This document shows, in pieces, positions 8,357 through 14,810 of a stretch of DNA of 14,810 bases. Each line of letters opens with the position of its first letter. Positions within the stretch are counted from its first letter, which is position 1. The DNA comes from Deltaproteobacteria bacterium. GTDB taxonomy: Bacteria > Desulfobacterota > Syntrophia > Syntrophales > UBA5619. Both the position numbers and the translations under genes were made by a program. The stretch spans positions 1-14,810 of the forward strand of contig JAMDBG010000029.1 in assembly GCA_023487865.1 (NCBI GenBank), written 5' to 3'. Under the pieces are notes generated by a model, which ran no database searches, was not told the DNA's origin, and was given only the letters and a program-made list of their open reading frames with translations.

Positions 8357-10081
8357 TCATTTTTTCACCGCCTCACCCCAGCAGGGTTCGACAAGCTGCA
8401 GAGCGGGATCGTCCAGTTCACTGCGGTTGATCCCTTCATAGCGCTCCGCCACATCGGACCAGGCGATCAGGCGAATGGCCACCGCTTCGCCCGGACGGAA
8501 CTGCGCCGCCTCCGTCCAGACATTGTCCGTCATGCTTCTCATATAGACCATCGCATCCGTTTCGGCCAGAGGGCGTCCGTCCTCCTCCAGATCCGTCAGG
8601 TGGATCGCCATGACATGATCCTTGTAGGCCACCGTCCCCGGCCTGGGTACGCTGGAGACCGCTTCGATCCTCCCCTTGACGACCCTCTCACTGCCCGCAG
8701 GGAGGGTCAGGTACTTCACCTGGGCGACCGATCCCGGTTGCAGGTCGATCCGTTTCCAGTTTCCCACAGCCAGTTCCCGGATGGCGAACTGATAGATCAC
8801 CAGCCGCTTTCCCGCCAGCCGATCCCGCCCTTTTGCCAGTTCACCGGCAAGAAATTCCCGGGTGGCGTATGAGCCGTTGTCGTTGCGGGTGATACGATCC
8901 AGCGGCCGCTGCAGGGCATAGCTGAGCTGCTCGATGAAGCCGGCCCCTTCTCCCCATCCCATGGCCCCGAGAGAATAGATGTTGCTGAAACTGTCGCCGA
9001 GAACGAGCACATCCGCCGTTTTCTGCGGCTGCCAGGGTTCCCCGCCCGCCCCGAAGACTTTACGAAGTGAGACCCTCTCCCGGGGAAAGATCCGCTGTTT
9101 TTCAGGCAGACCCAGCATGACGGCCAGATCGCCGAGCTGGGTCATCTCGGACCTTTCCGCACGGTAGCCGAAAGGAGACAGAGGGGGAAGGGAGACATGC
9201 TCCCGAATAAAATCCTTCAGCCTTTCCGCCGCCAACTCCACGGCCTCGGGACGCCAATGGGTATCGGTCGCCAGATACTGGACCCGATCTCCCTTTGCCT
9301 TGGCCATCATTAGCACGGGCGCCGCATCGAAGACAAGTACGCCTTCGCGTTCCAGCTCCTCCTTGAAGCGTTCATAGGAGGCGTTCTGCAGGGCCGTCTG
9401 CCGACCATTGTACCGAGGGGAGAGTTTTTCCGGGTGAATCATGGCTTTGATCGGTGTCGGTACGACGATCAGCTTGATGTTTCTTTGGGCGAGCTGCTCT
9501 TTCAGAAGAAGGATTGCGACTCTCGGATCCGGCTCTATGGGCACGGCCCATTCTCCGCCCTCTGCCGCTCGCTTCTTTAACTGGACGGAATCAAGAAAGG
9601 GCGGCCCCGCAAGATAATCGACCCCGGGCCGGTAAAAGAGCCAGGGCTGCACACCGCAGTACGCCTTTTCATTGCCCGCACCGAGCCATGCCGTCAGGAC
9701 ATACTGGATCTTTGGACGAATCCATCTCCCGACAATGGATTGATCATCTAAGGCTTCTTCAAACCCTTTCATCTCTTTCAAAAGGTGGCGGTTCACCATA
9801 AAAATGCGTGAAAGGAGGCCAGATGGCGATCCGGAATCTCCGGACACAGTCATTGCCGCAGGCAAAAGGGAAAAAACATCATAGACCTGGGGCAGAGGGG
9901 AGCGCCTTTCCCCCGCTGCATGATCTCTGAACTCCGCGACATGCTGAACCAAGGGGACGGAAAGAATGACGAACAGGAAAAAAACGATCAGACACCGGGA
10001 AAGGGCCGGGCGGATCAGTGTATGCCCCACCTCTCTTCTCGCCATCTCCTCGCGTCGCTCTTGGAGTTCCCAATCGCTCAT
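8357..10081 (-). CDS. Membrane-anchored AlgX/AlgJ-like acetyltransferase with C-terminal accessory domain
   Basis: A 574-residue paralogue of the next gene. After a cytoplasmic basic N-terminus comes one transmembrane segment at about 29-46, so the rest is periplasmic. The SGNH/AlgX core shows LFYRPGVDYLAG at 148-159, DTHW at 273-276 (Asp273, His275) and LGDSFSNIYS at 361-370 with nucleophile Ser364. RLVIYQFAIREL (426-437) matches the C-terminal strand of the smaller protein. Residues about 467-567 form an extra beta-rich domain that looks related to the C-terminus of the periplasmic repeat protein encoded upstream (11688-12167). It starts 10 bp after the AlgI-like stop, so it should be co-translated with the MBOAT, the usual partner that supplies acetyl across the membrane. 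Exact substrate unknown. Confidence 0.85.
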   Translation of the reverse strand: MSDWELQERREEMARREVGHTLIRPALSRCLIVFFLFVILSVPLVQHVAEFRDHAAGERRSPLPQVYDVFSLLPAAMTVSGDSGSPSGLLSRIFMVNRHLLKEMKGFEEALDDQSIVGRWIRPKIQYVLTAWLGAGNEKAYCGVQPWLFYRPGVDYLAGPPFLDSVQLKKRAAEGGEWAVPIEPDPRVAILLLKEQLAQRNIKLIVVPTPIKAMIHPEKLSPRYNGRQTALQNASYERFKEELEREGVLVFDAAPVLMMAKAKGDRVQYLATDTHWRPEAVELAAERLKDFIREHVSLPPLSPFGYRAERSEMTQLGDLAVMLGLPEKQRIFPRERVSLRKVFGAGGEPWQPQKTADVLVLGDSFSNIYSLGAMGWGEGAGFIEQLSYALQRPLDRITRNDNGSYATREFLAGELAKGRDRLAGKRLVIYQFAIRELAVGNWKRIDLQPGSVAQVKYLTLPAGSERVVKGRIEAVSSVPRPGTVAYKDHVMAIHLTDLEEDGRPLAETDAMVYMRSMTDNVWTEAAQFRPGEAVAIRLIAWSDVAERYEGINRSELDDPALQLVEPCWGEAVKK

Positions 10082-10091
10082 CGGTGTCTGC

Positions 10092-11546
10092 TCAAAAAAT
10101 GAAGTAGATGAAGGGGTTGTAAGCCTGCGTCATAAGGACCGCTAAGGAGACCAGCAATGCCAGAGCAATCGGCACGGTCTTCCACAGGGGAATCGCCCGC
10201 GTCCAGTCCCATGTTTGCGGGCATCCCCAGACAATCACCGCCGCCAGGGTGAAAGTCACCCAATAATAGGGCTGATACAAAATCCCGCCCAGCAAGCCGG
10301 CGCCGGCCTGAACGCCCGCCAGACCCAAGAGGCTGCCGAGGTAGCCCAGCGCCGCCGGCAGATCCGGCGTTCTGAAGAAAACCCAGGCGATCAGGACGAT
10401 AAAAAAGGTCATGGCGATGCGAAAAGGTCCCGGCATCCGGCGGTAGAAGGCGTTTTTCCCCTGGGCGCGCTCCAGAACCAGCATCCCGCCATGGATCCCC
10501 CCCCAGATGACGAAGTTCCAGCAGCCCCCGTCCCAGAGCCCCCCCAGCAGCATCACGATGGCCAGGTTGATGTATGTACGCAACACCCCTTTCCGGTTCC
10601 CTCCGAGGGGGACGTAGAGGTAATCCCGCAGCCAGTTGGAAAGTGAGATGTGCCATCGGCGCCAGAACTCGGTGATGGATTGCGACAGGTAAGGGGAATC
10701 GAAGTTTTTCGGAAAAACGAACCCCAGCATCAGCCCCAGACCGATGGCCATATCGGAGTAGGCGCTGAAATCGAAATAGATCTGAAAGGCGTAGGCGGTA
10801 AGACCGTACCAGGCGTCCAGAACGCCGCGGGAACCCGCATCGAAAACCACATCGGCGATCTTCCCGCAGGGATTGGCAAGCAGCACCTTCTTCGCCAGGC
10901 CGAGGCTGACGAAGGCCACACCCCGGGCGAATTTCTCCGCCGTATGGGTCCGATTGGCCATCTGGTCGGCTATCTCACGGAAACGGATGATGGGGCCGGC
11001 CACGAGCTGGGAGAACAGGGAGATGTAGCAGGCGAAATCGATGATGTTGCGCAGCACCTTCGCCTGGCCGCGATAGACATCGATAGTGTAACTCAGCAGA
11101 TGGAAGGTGTAGAAACTGATGCCCAGGGGCAATGTGACGCGAATCACCGCCTCCCACTTCAGATGGGAGAGTCCAAACCACTGAATCAGAAGATTGTAGT
11201 TTTCCATGGCAAAATTGAAGTACTTGAAAAATCCCAACATGGAGAGGCTCGTACAGACGGAAATGGCAAGCCAGACCTTCTTCCGACGCAGACCGGCGCC
11301 GCCCGATTCCTGAACCTCCGGCGCCTGCCCGACGAATAACCGCTCGCCGGCAATTTTGAGGCCGCAGACGTAATTAATCAGAGTCGAGGTCAGCAGCAGG
11401 ACGACAAACAGGGGATTCGCCCAGCCGTAAAAAACGTAGCTCAGCAGCGTCAGGGCCAGATGCCGGCCCCGGCGGGGCAGTCCATAGTAAACGGCAAGGG
11501 TCAGGGGCAGGAAATAGAAGAAAAAAATCTGGGAACTAAATACCAT
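10092..11546 (-). CDS. AlgI-like MBOAT polysaccharide O-acyltransferase
   Basis: A polytopic 484-residue inner-membrane protein of the MBOAT family, AlgI subgroup. It begins MVFSSQIFFFYFLPLTLAVY, the classic AlgI start, and carries FWRRWHISLSNWLRDYLYVP at 294-313 followed by LGGNRKG. AlgI is thought to take acetyl from a cytoplasmic donor and pass it through the membrane to AlgX/AlgJ/AlgF-type periplasmic partners, and two such partners are encoded just downstream. The motif that usually reads GLWHG is GLWDG here (336-340, Asp339 encoded by GAC at 10530-10532), while the following invariant His (IHGG, His352) is kept. Length and membrane pattern are otherwise normal. PatA or cellulose-acetylation MBOATs are related, but the AlgI subgroup fits best. 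Confidence 0.9.
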   Translation of the reverse strand: MVFSSQIFFFYFLPLTLAVYYGLPRRGRHLALTLLSYVFYGWANPLFVVLLLTSTLINYVCGLKIAGERLFVGQAPEVQESGGAGLRRKKVWLAISVCTSLSMLGFFKYFNFAMENYNLLIQWFGLSHLKWEAVIRVTLPLGISFYTFHLLSYTIDVYRGQAKVLRNIIDFACYISLFSQLVAGPIIRFREIADQMANRTHTAEKFARGVAFVSLGLAKKVLLANPCGKIADVVFDAGSRGVLDAWYGLTAYAFQIYFDFSAYSDMAIGLGLMLGFVFPKNFDSPYLSQSITEFWRRWHISLSNWLRDYLYVPLGGNRKGVLRTYINLAIVMLLGGLWDGGCWNFVIWGGIHGGMLVLERAQGKNAFYRRMPGPFRIAMTFFIVLIAWVFFRTPDLPAALGYLGSLLGLAGVQAGAGLLGGILYQPYYWVTFTLAAVIVWGCPQTWDWTRAIPLWKTVPIALALLVSLAVLMTQAYNPFIYFIF

Positions 11547-11691
11547 GTCTTCGTCGTCGCTGAGGATCGCGTGGGGGCAGGGTGCAACCGGCGTTTCCGG
11601 CGGCCGTCACGATCATGGCAAAGGGAGATTTGGAATTCACCGCGGGATTGACGTATCCCCATCCCCGGCTATCCAGAGCAAAGGTGATCAT
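11536..11691 (-). CDS. Possible 51-residue ORF linking two cluster genes
   Basis: An ATG overlaps the stop of the upstream gene (ATGA, 11688-11691) and the frame stays open for 51 codons to a TAG at 11536-11538, 11 bp inside the AlgI-like gene. The product begins MITFALDSRGWGYV and ends in an Arg-rich tail. I recognise no family, signal peptide or motif. If translated, it could keep ribosomes moving from the repeat-protein gene to the MBOAT gene, which itself has a poor Shine-Dalgarno. It may equally be a chance frame in a 141-bp gap. Confidence 0.2.
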   Translation of the reverse strand: MITFALDSRGWGYVNPAVNSKSPFAMIVTAAGNAGCTLPPRDPQRRRRHGI

Positions 11692-12167
11692 TTGCGCAGC
11701 TCGTAAAAGAGTATCAGCTTGAATTCATCACTGTCCATGACCAGCCTCTCTCCTTCCAGTTCGGGGTGTTCATCGTACCGCTCCAGGACCATCCGGTAGG
11801 TTTTGCCCTTTTCCCGTATCGCGTCCTTAAGAACCTGCCCCTCCTCGATCACCCAGTGGGCGGCCATGATCTTCTTCTGGCGATAGGAACCGGAGACCAC
11901 CCGGACGACCTCATAACCGTTTGCCAGCAGCGCGCGCCGATAGGGGGCGATGTCCTGGGGTGCAGGGATGACGGAAAGATCCGTCAAGCGGGCTTCGACC
12001 ACCAACCTTTTTATCTCTTTTTGCGGGGCAGGCCTTCCCGAAGCAGCAGTGGTCGGTCCGGGTTTTGCCTTTTTTAAAGCAATGCCTTCCGAAGATTTCT
12101 TTTTTTCTGTTTTTTTCGCACCGGAGACTCCCGCCGATTCCTTTTTCCCGCCTTCAACGGGCGCCAC
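11688..12167 (-). CDS. C-terminal part of the frameshifted periplasmic repeat protein
   Basis: Read alone, this frame can start at GTG 12167 and gives 159 residues, but no Shine-Dalgarno precedes it and the same frame is open and protein-like back to the G run at 12277-12286. Removing one G there joins it to the upstream part, continuing REVEIYIGRFNADLTKIESW and onward into this segment; the joined product would be about 517 residues. The segment has a Lys/Ala/Pro-rich linker (about 8-50), then a compact domain (53-157) running from RLVVEARLTDLSVIPAP to DSDEFKLILFYEL. That domain resembles the C-terminus of the membrane-anchored AlgX-like protein. Probably not an independent gene. Confidence 0.75.
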   Translation of the reverse strand: MAPVEGGKKESAGVSGAKKTEKKKSSEGIALKKAKPGPTTAASGRPAPQKEIKRLVVEARLTDLSVIPAPQDIAPYRRALLANGYEVVRVVSGSYRQKKIMAAHWVIEEGQVLKDAIREKGKTYRMVLERYDEHPELEGERLVMDSDEFKLILFYELRK

Positions 12168-12222
12168 CCAGACATCGGGGAAAAAATCCGCTCGATCGTT
12201 ACGGGTCGCCTGCCACCAGGAT

Positions 12223-13242
12223 TCAATCTTCGTCAGATCGGCATTGAAACGACCGATGTAGATCTCGACCTCCCTGCCCCCCCCCCATAATGCGGTTCGC
12301 CCCCGAACCCACCTTGTACGGCCCCGTCATTGCCATGATCCGCGGATCGTTGCTCCACCGGGGATGGTAAACTTCATGGCCGTCTATCCCCGGGGCGCTG
12401 TTGATATTCACCTGCCATCTCTTGTTATTCTGCAGATCAAAAATCGTCAGGTTCCGGTGAGAGCCGTCGAAGATCCAGTAAAATGGATGTCCCTTCACTG
12501 TCGTCAGCGCCGTCCAGCAGCCTTTGGTAAAGATCTTTAGTGATTTGTTCGGCAACTCGGCGACGCCGCCCGCGGGCCAGGGGAAATTTCCCCCGGCTAT
12601 CCGGCCGTCCGCCGAGAGTTGAAAACTGTCCACGTTTACCGGGGCCCTGTCCCAGACCAGCTCGCCTGTGCCGGGACGGTCCAGCAAGGTCCGGTAAACT
12701 GCCGGACAAGTCCACCCGCCCTCTTGCATCTCCTCAAAGCCATAATAGATCCACTCCCGGCCGTCCCGGGGATCCCGCCAGAGCGCCAGTCCAAAACCCC
12801 CAAACAGTTCCCGAAGCCCCGAACCGTCCCAGTTCACGACATAAACCTTTTTCCGAATCCGGTCCGTGTAGACCACCCGGTCTCCGCGCGGCGTGATCAG
12901 AGGTTTGGCATAATTCCCCGTCCCCAGGATCGCCCTTTCGCCCTTCCCGTCACCCGTGTCCAAACCCATCAAGCGCAAATTACTGCCCAGCGTGTCGACA
13001 TCACGCCCATCGCCCATATCCTGGATCCAGACAACACGGGCACGGGTATTGCCGGAGAGAAACATTTCAGCCGTCGAAGGGTTTTTGTTTCCAGGCACAG
13101 TACCCGCCAAAACCTGCGTCGATAGACTGAAAAGCATCACCACGGCGATTTGAAAAAAAATTGATCCTCTTACGATATTATCGTGGAGTCTCTCGATAGA
13201 CTGGACAGAGATCACTTCCGGGTTTTTGGTACTGAAGATCAT
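12223..13242 (-). CDS. Periplasmic TolB-like repeat protein, N-terminal part, frameshifted
   Basis: As read, 339 residues. The ATG is preceded by a strong Shine-Dalgarno (AAAGGAAG). A basic N-terminus and hydrophobic core (27-40) ending at VLA46 indicate a Sec signal peptide. The mature part has repeated blade-like strands, for example RVVYTDRIRKKVYVVNWDG (122-140), and the run DGHEVYHPRWSND (287-299), like TolB/WD40-style propellers that bind rather than catalyse. The normal sequence holds to about residue 322; then, after the G10 run at 12277-12286, it becomes an unrelated tail ending CRSDED. The other frame carries the sensible continuation. It is 40 bp downstream of the SGNH lipoprotein gene. 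Exact fold and role are unproved; a scaffold for the acetylation machinery is one idea. Confidence 0.75.
   Translation of the reverse strand: MIFSTKNPEVISVQSIERLHDNIVRGSIFFQIAVVMLFSLSTQVLAGTVPGNKNPSTAEMFLSGNTRARVVWIQDMGDGRDVDTLGSNLRLMGLDTGDGKGERAILGTGNYAKPLITPRGDRVVYTDRIRKKVYVVNWDGSGLRELFGGFGLALWRDPRDGREWIYYGFEEMQEGGWTCPAVYRTLLDRPGTGELVWDRAPVNVDSFQLSADGRIAGGNFPWPAGGVAELPNKSLKIFTKGCWTALTTVKGHPFYWIFDGSHRNLTIFDLQNNKRWQVNINSAPGIDGHEVYHPRWSNDPRIMAMTGPYKVGSGANRIMGGGQGGRDLHRSFQCRSDED
12277..12286 (-). repeat. G10 homopolymer at the frameshift site
   Basis: Ten C on the + strand, so ten G in the coding strand, starting with the G of codon ATG 319. As written the frame continues into a short wrong tail; with nine G it reads Met-Gly-Gly-Gly-Arg-Glu-Val-Glu and joins the downstream frame. 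It is the longest homopolymer I noticed in the window. Confidence 0.92.
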
Positions 13243-13282
13243 GCACTTCCTTTTTCCCCGTTTAATTTTTTAAGAGCCTCGT

Positions 13283-14749
13283 TCAGCGCGTCAGGGCCTT
13301 ATAAAATGTATTGGCGATGATTTGATGCCCTGCACCGGTGGGATGAATACCGTCAGGAAAAATATAGGTGCTGTCCCAATTCAGGGCGGCTTCAATGTCG
13401 GCGCAGGCAACACCCTCTTCCGCAGCCATTTGTCGGATTTTCTTATTCAAATCAATGACACTCGGTTTCCTCCAGGCCCACTCCCCAAAAAATGGCCCTA
13501 TGGTCGCGACAACAGGAATCGTTCCGTTTTCCTTGGCCCTGAAAATGATGTACCGCAGATTATTGACAATCTGGTTGTTATCATAAAAGCCCACATCGTT
13601 TGTCCCATAATAGATCGTCAGATACCTGGGATTATGCTCCTCAAGGACAGGGTTGATGAGTGAGGTGCCATAGGAACTCCTCGTCCCGTCCACCCCCACA
13701 TTCACTGCCGTCTTTCCCCACATTCTCGACAGCCTGGCGACATAACAGTCGTCATAGGTATTTAATGCAAACCCGGTGGTAATGCTATCCCCCATTGCGA
13801 CGAATATATCCTGCCGAAGATTGACGATCGAAACGGTTGCCTGGGCGGAATCATCACTCTCCCCATACCCATTGACCGATGTGACGACATAGTAATAGGT
13901 TGTGTTTTCGTCTAATCCCGAATGGGTATAGGGACTCGTCACAGCTTCAATCTTTGTCCCGTTCCGACTTGATATATCGGAAGAGGTGGACCAGTAAAGA
14001 TTATAGGATGTAGCCCCGCCAACCGCATTCCAACTGATCGTGGCCTGATAGTTGCCGGCGGTGGCCGTAAGTCCCGTCGGAGGCGGAAGAACATTTCCCC
14101 GGGTGGGCGTGGCGGACACCTCCTGAGAGGCATTGCCTTCGCCATACTTATTCACCCCGGTGACTATGTAATAGTACGTGGTGTCGTTAATCAGGTTCGT
14201 ATGGGTATAAGGATTGTTTACGCCCGCAATCCTGATCCCGGATGCCTTGGTTACACCCTTGGAGACAGACCAGTATATGTTGTAGGATGTCACTTCCTCC
14301 TCCGACTGACTTGCCGTCCAGCCGATATTTACCGTTCTGTTGCTCGCTTGGGTCGCCACACTGACCGGTGGCAGGGGAGGCGTTGCGATACTTGGTGTTG
14401 CGGATACTTCAATCGATTCGGCGCTCTCTCCATACTGATTGAGCGCAACCGCGACATAATAATAGGTGGTGCCGTTGGTGAGACCCGTATGCGCATAAGG
14501 ACTGGTAACATTGGGAATCACGGTCCCCGTCTGTTTATTTACACCGGCCGTCGTCGACCAGTAGATACGATATTCCGTCGCCCCGTTCACCTTGTCCCAG
14601 GAGAGGATAACCTGACTATTTGCGTTGCTCGAGGTCAGTTGCGGTGCCGCCGGGAGAGGGCCCGAATCCGAACTCCCCCCTCCGCCTCCGCAGGCAAGAA
14701 CGAACAAACAGAAAATCGCCAAGATAAAATACACACGCCTAAGAGTCAT
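13283..14749 (-). CDS. Lipoprotein with three fibronectin type III modules and an SGNH/GDSL hydrolase domain
   Basis: This 488-residue protein has a lipoprotein signal: basic start, hydrophobic core and lipobox LFVLAC with Cys20, followed by Gly/Ser-rich GGGGGSSDSG. The residue after Cys is Gly, not Asp, which favours the outer membrane. Three fibronectin type III modules lie at about 35-117, 125-214 and 222-306, each with the pattern TYYYV..VN.YGES. The C-terminal SGNH domain has GDSIT (320-324, Ser322), YGTND (381-385) and DGIHPTGAGH (466-475; Asp466, His469). The catalytic set appears complete, as in TesA/lysophospholipase L1-like esterases and acetylxylan-type deacetylases. With the neighbouring O-acetylation genes, a surface acetyl-esterase is attractive but inferred. 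The gene looks more AT-rich than the LPS genes. The Shine-Dalgarno (AAAGGG) is about 13 bases from the ATG. Confidence 0.87.
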   Translation of the reverse strand: MTLRRVYFILAIFCLFVLACGGGGGSSDSGPLPAAPQLTSSNANSQVILSWDKVNGATEYRIYWSTTAGVNKQTGTVIPNVTSPYAHTGLTNGTTYYYVAVALNQYGESAESIEVSATPSIATPPLPPVSVATQASNRTVNIGWTASQSEEEVTSYNIYWSVSKGVTKASGIRIAGVNNPYTHTNLINDTTYYYIVTGVNKYGEGNASQEVSATPTRGNVLPPPTGLTATAGNYQATISWNAVGGATSYNLYWSTSSDISSRNGTKIEAVTSPYTHSGLDENTTYYYVVTSVNGYGESDDSAQATVSIVNLRQDIFVAMGDSITTGFALNTYDDCYVARLSRMWGKTAVNVGVDGTRSSYGTSLINPVLEEHNPRYLTIYYGTNDVGFYDNNQIVNNLRYIIFRAKENGTIPVVATIGPFFGEWAWRKPSVIDLNKKIRQMAAEEGVACADIEAALNWDSTYIFPDGIHPTGAGHQIIANTFYKALTR

Positions 14750-14810
14750 GATGCCATTTCATCCCTTTCAAGATATCAATTTCACTCCCTCCACGGTGCG
14801 CCGGCCAAGG
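14750..14810 (-). other. Upstream edge of the - strand cluster
   Basis: Only 61 bases remain before the window ends. I see the AAAGGG ribosome-binding candidate for the lipoprotein gene but no convincing promoter. Short open frames run in from the edge, so the end of a further upstream gene may lie here; the frame cannot be decided. Confidence 0.4.

Noticed and set aside
10497..10545. G8 and G7 runs within the AlgI-like gene
   Set aside because: The frame and the family motifs continue correctly on both sides, so there is no sign of a frameshift.
11688..12167. The 159-residue frame as an independent gene
   Set aside because: Its GTG has no ribosome-binding site and the coding signal continues upstream to the G10 run, so it is better read as the end of the frameshifted gene.
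13840..14560. Recurring similar sequence blocks, considered as a DNA repeat array or CRISPR
   Set aside because: The similarity is at protein level, from three diverged fibronectin type III modules at normal module spacing; there are no constant repeats with unique spacers.

Overview
The window comes from a Gram-negative bacterium with a fairly GC-rich genome. It carries heptose/LPS inner-core genes, and the convergent gap holds a 127-bp palindromic repeat of a kind I remember from Deltaproteobacteria (Desulfobacterota, e.g. Syntrophus relatives). The lineage is an inference from gene style and that repeat; nothing in the window proves it.

Left part (1-3193, + strand): a compact lipid A/LPS-core operon. 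It holds the 3' end of a probable lpxK, waaF (heptosyltransferase II), gmhB (heptose bisphosphatase), a waaC-type heptosyltransferase and a 58-residue Trm112/UPF0434 zinc-ribbon protein. Junctions are tight: an ATGA overlap, a GTGA overlap, and 3- to 11-bp gaps. GmhB makes the heptose precursor and the two GT9 enzymes transfer activated heptose onto the Kdo-lipid A core.

Centre (3180-3306): a palindromic dispersed repeat almost fills the gap between the two convergent operons. It also supplies the stop codon of the zinc-ribbon gene.

Right part (3326-14749, - strand): one co-directional cluster that looks like an extracellular polysaccharide synthesis and O-acetylation unit. In transcription order it encodes a lipoprotein with three fibronectin type III modules and an SGNH hydrolase domain, a periplasmic TolB-like repeat protein broken by a frameshift in a G10 run, an AlgI-like MBOAT acyltransferase, two AlgX/AlgJ-like SGNH proteins (one membrane-anchored, one secreted), a two-domain GT2 glycosyltransferase and a membrane-bound WbpM/PglF-type nucleotide-sugar 4,6-dehydratase. 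The likely logic is that the last two enzymes help build the sugar chain, AlgI passes acetyl groups across the inner membrane, the AlgX/J-like proteins place them on the glycan, and the SGNH lipoprotein may trim or recognise the product. No polymerase, flippase or exporter lies in the window, so the locus continues beyond it.

Most unusual points: (1) the G10 run that splits the repeat protein, with a G9 run in the waaC-type gene; (2) what looks by eye like one C-terminal domain shared by the repeat protein and the larger AlgX-like protein; (3) Asp where AlgI-type MBOATs normally have His in the GLWHG motif; (4) the repeat overlapping a stop codon. No tRNA, rRNA, CRISPR array or transposase gene was recognised.
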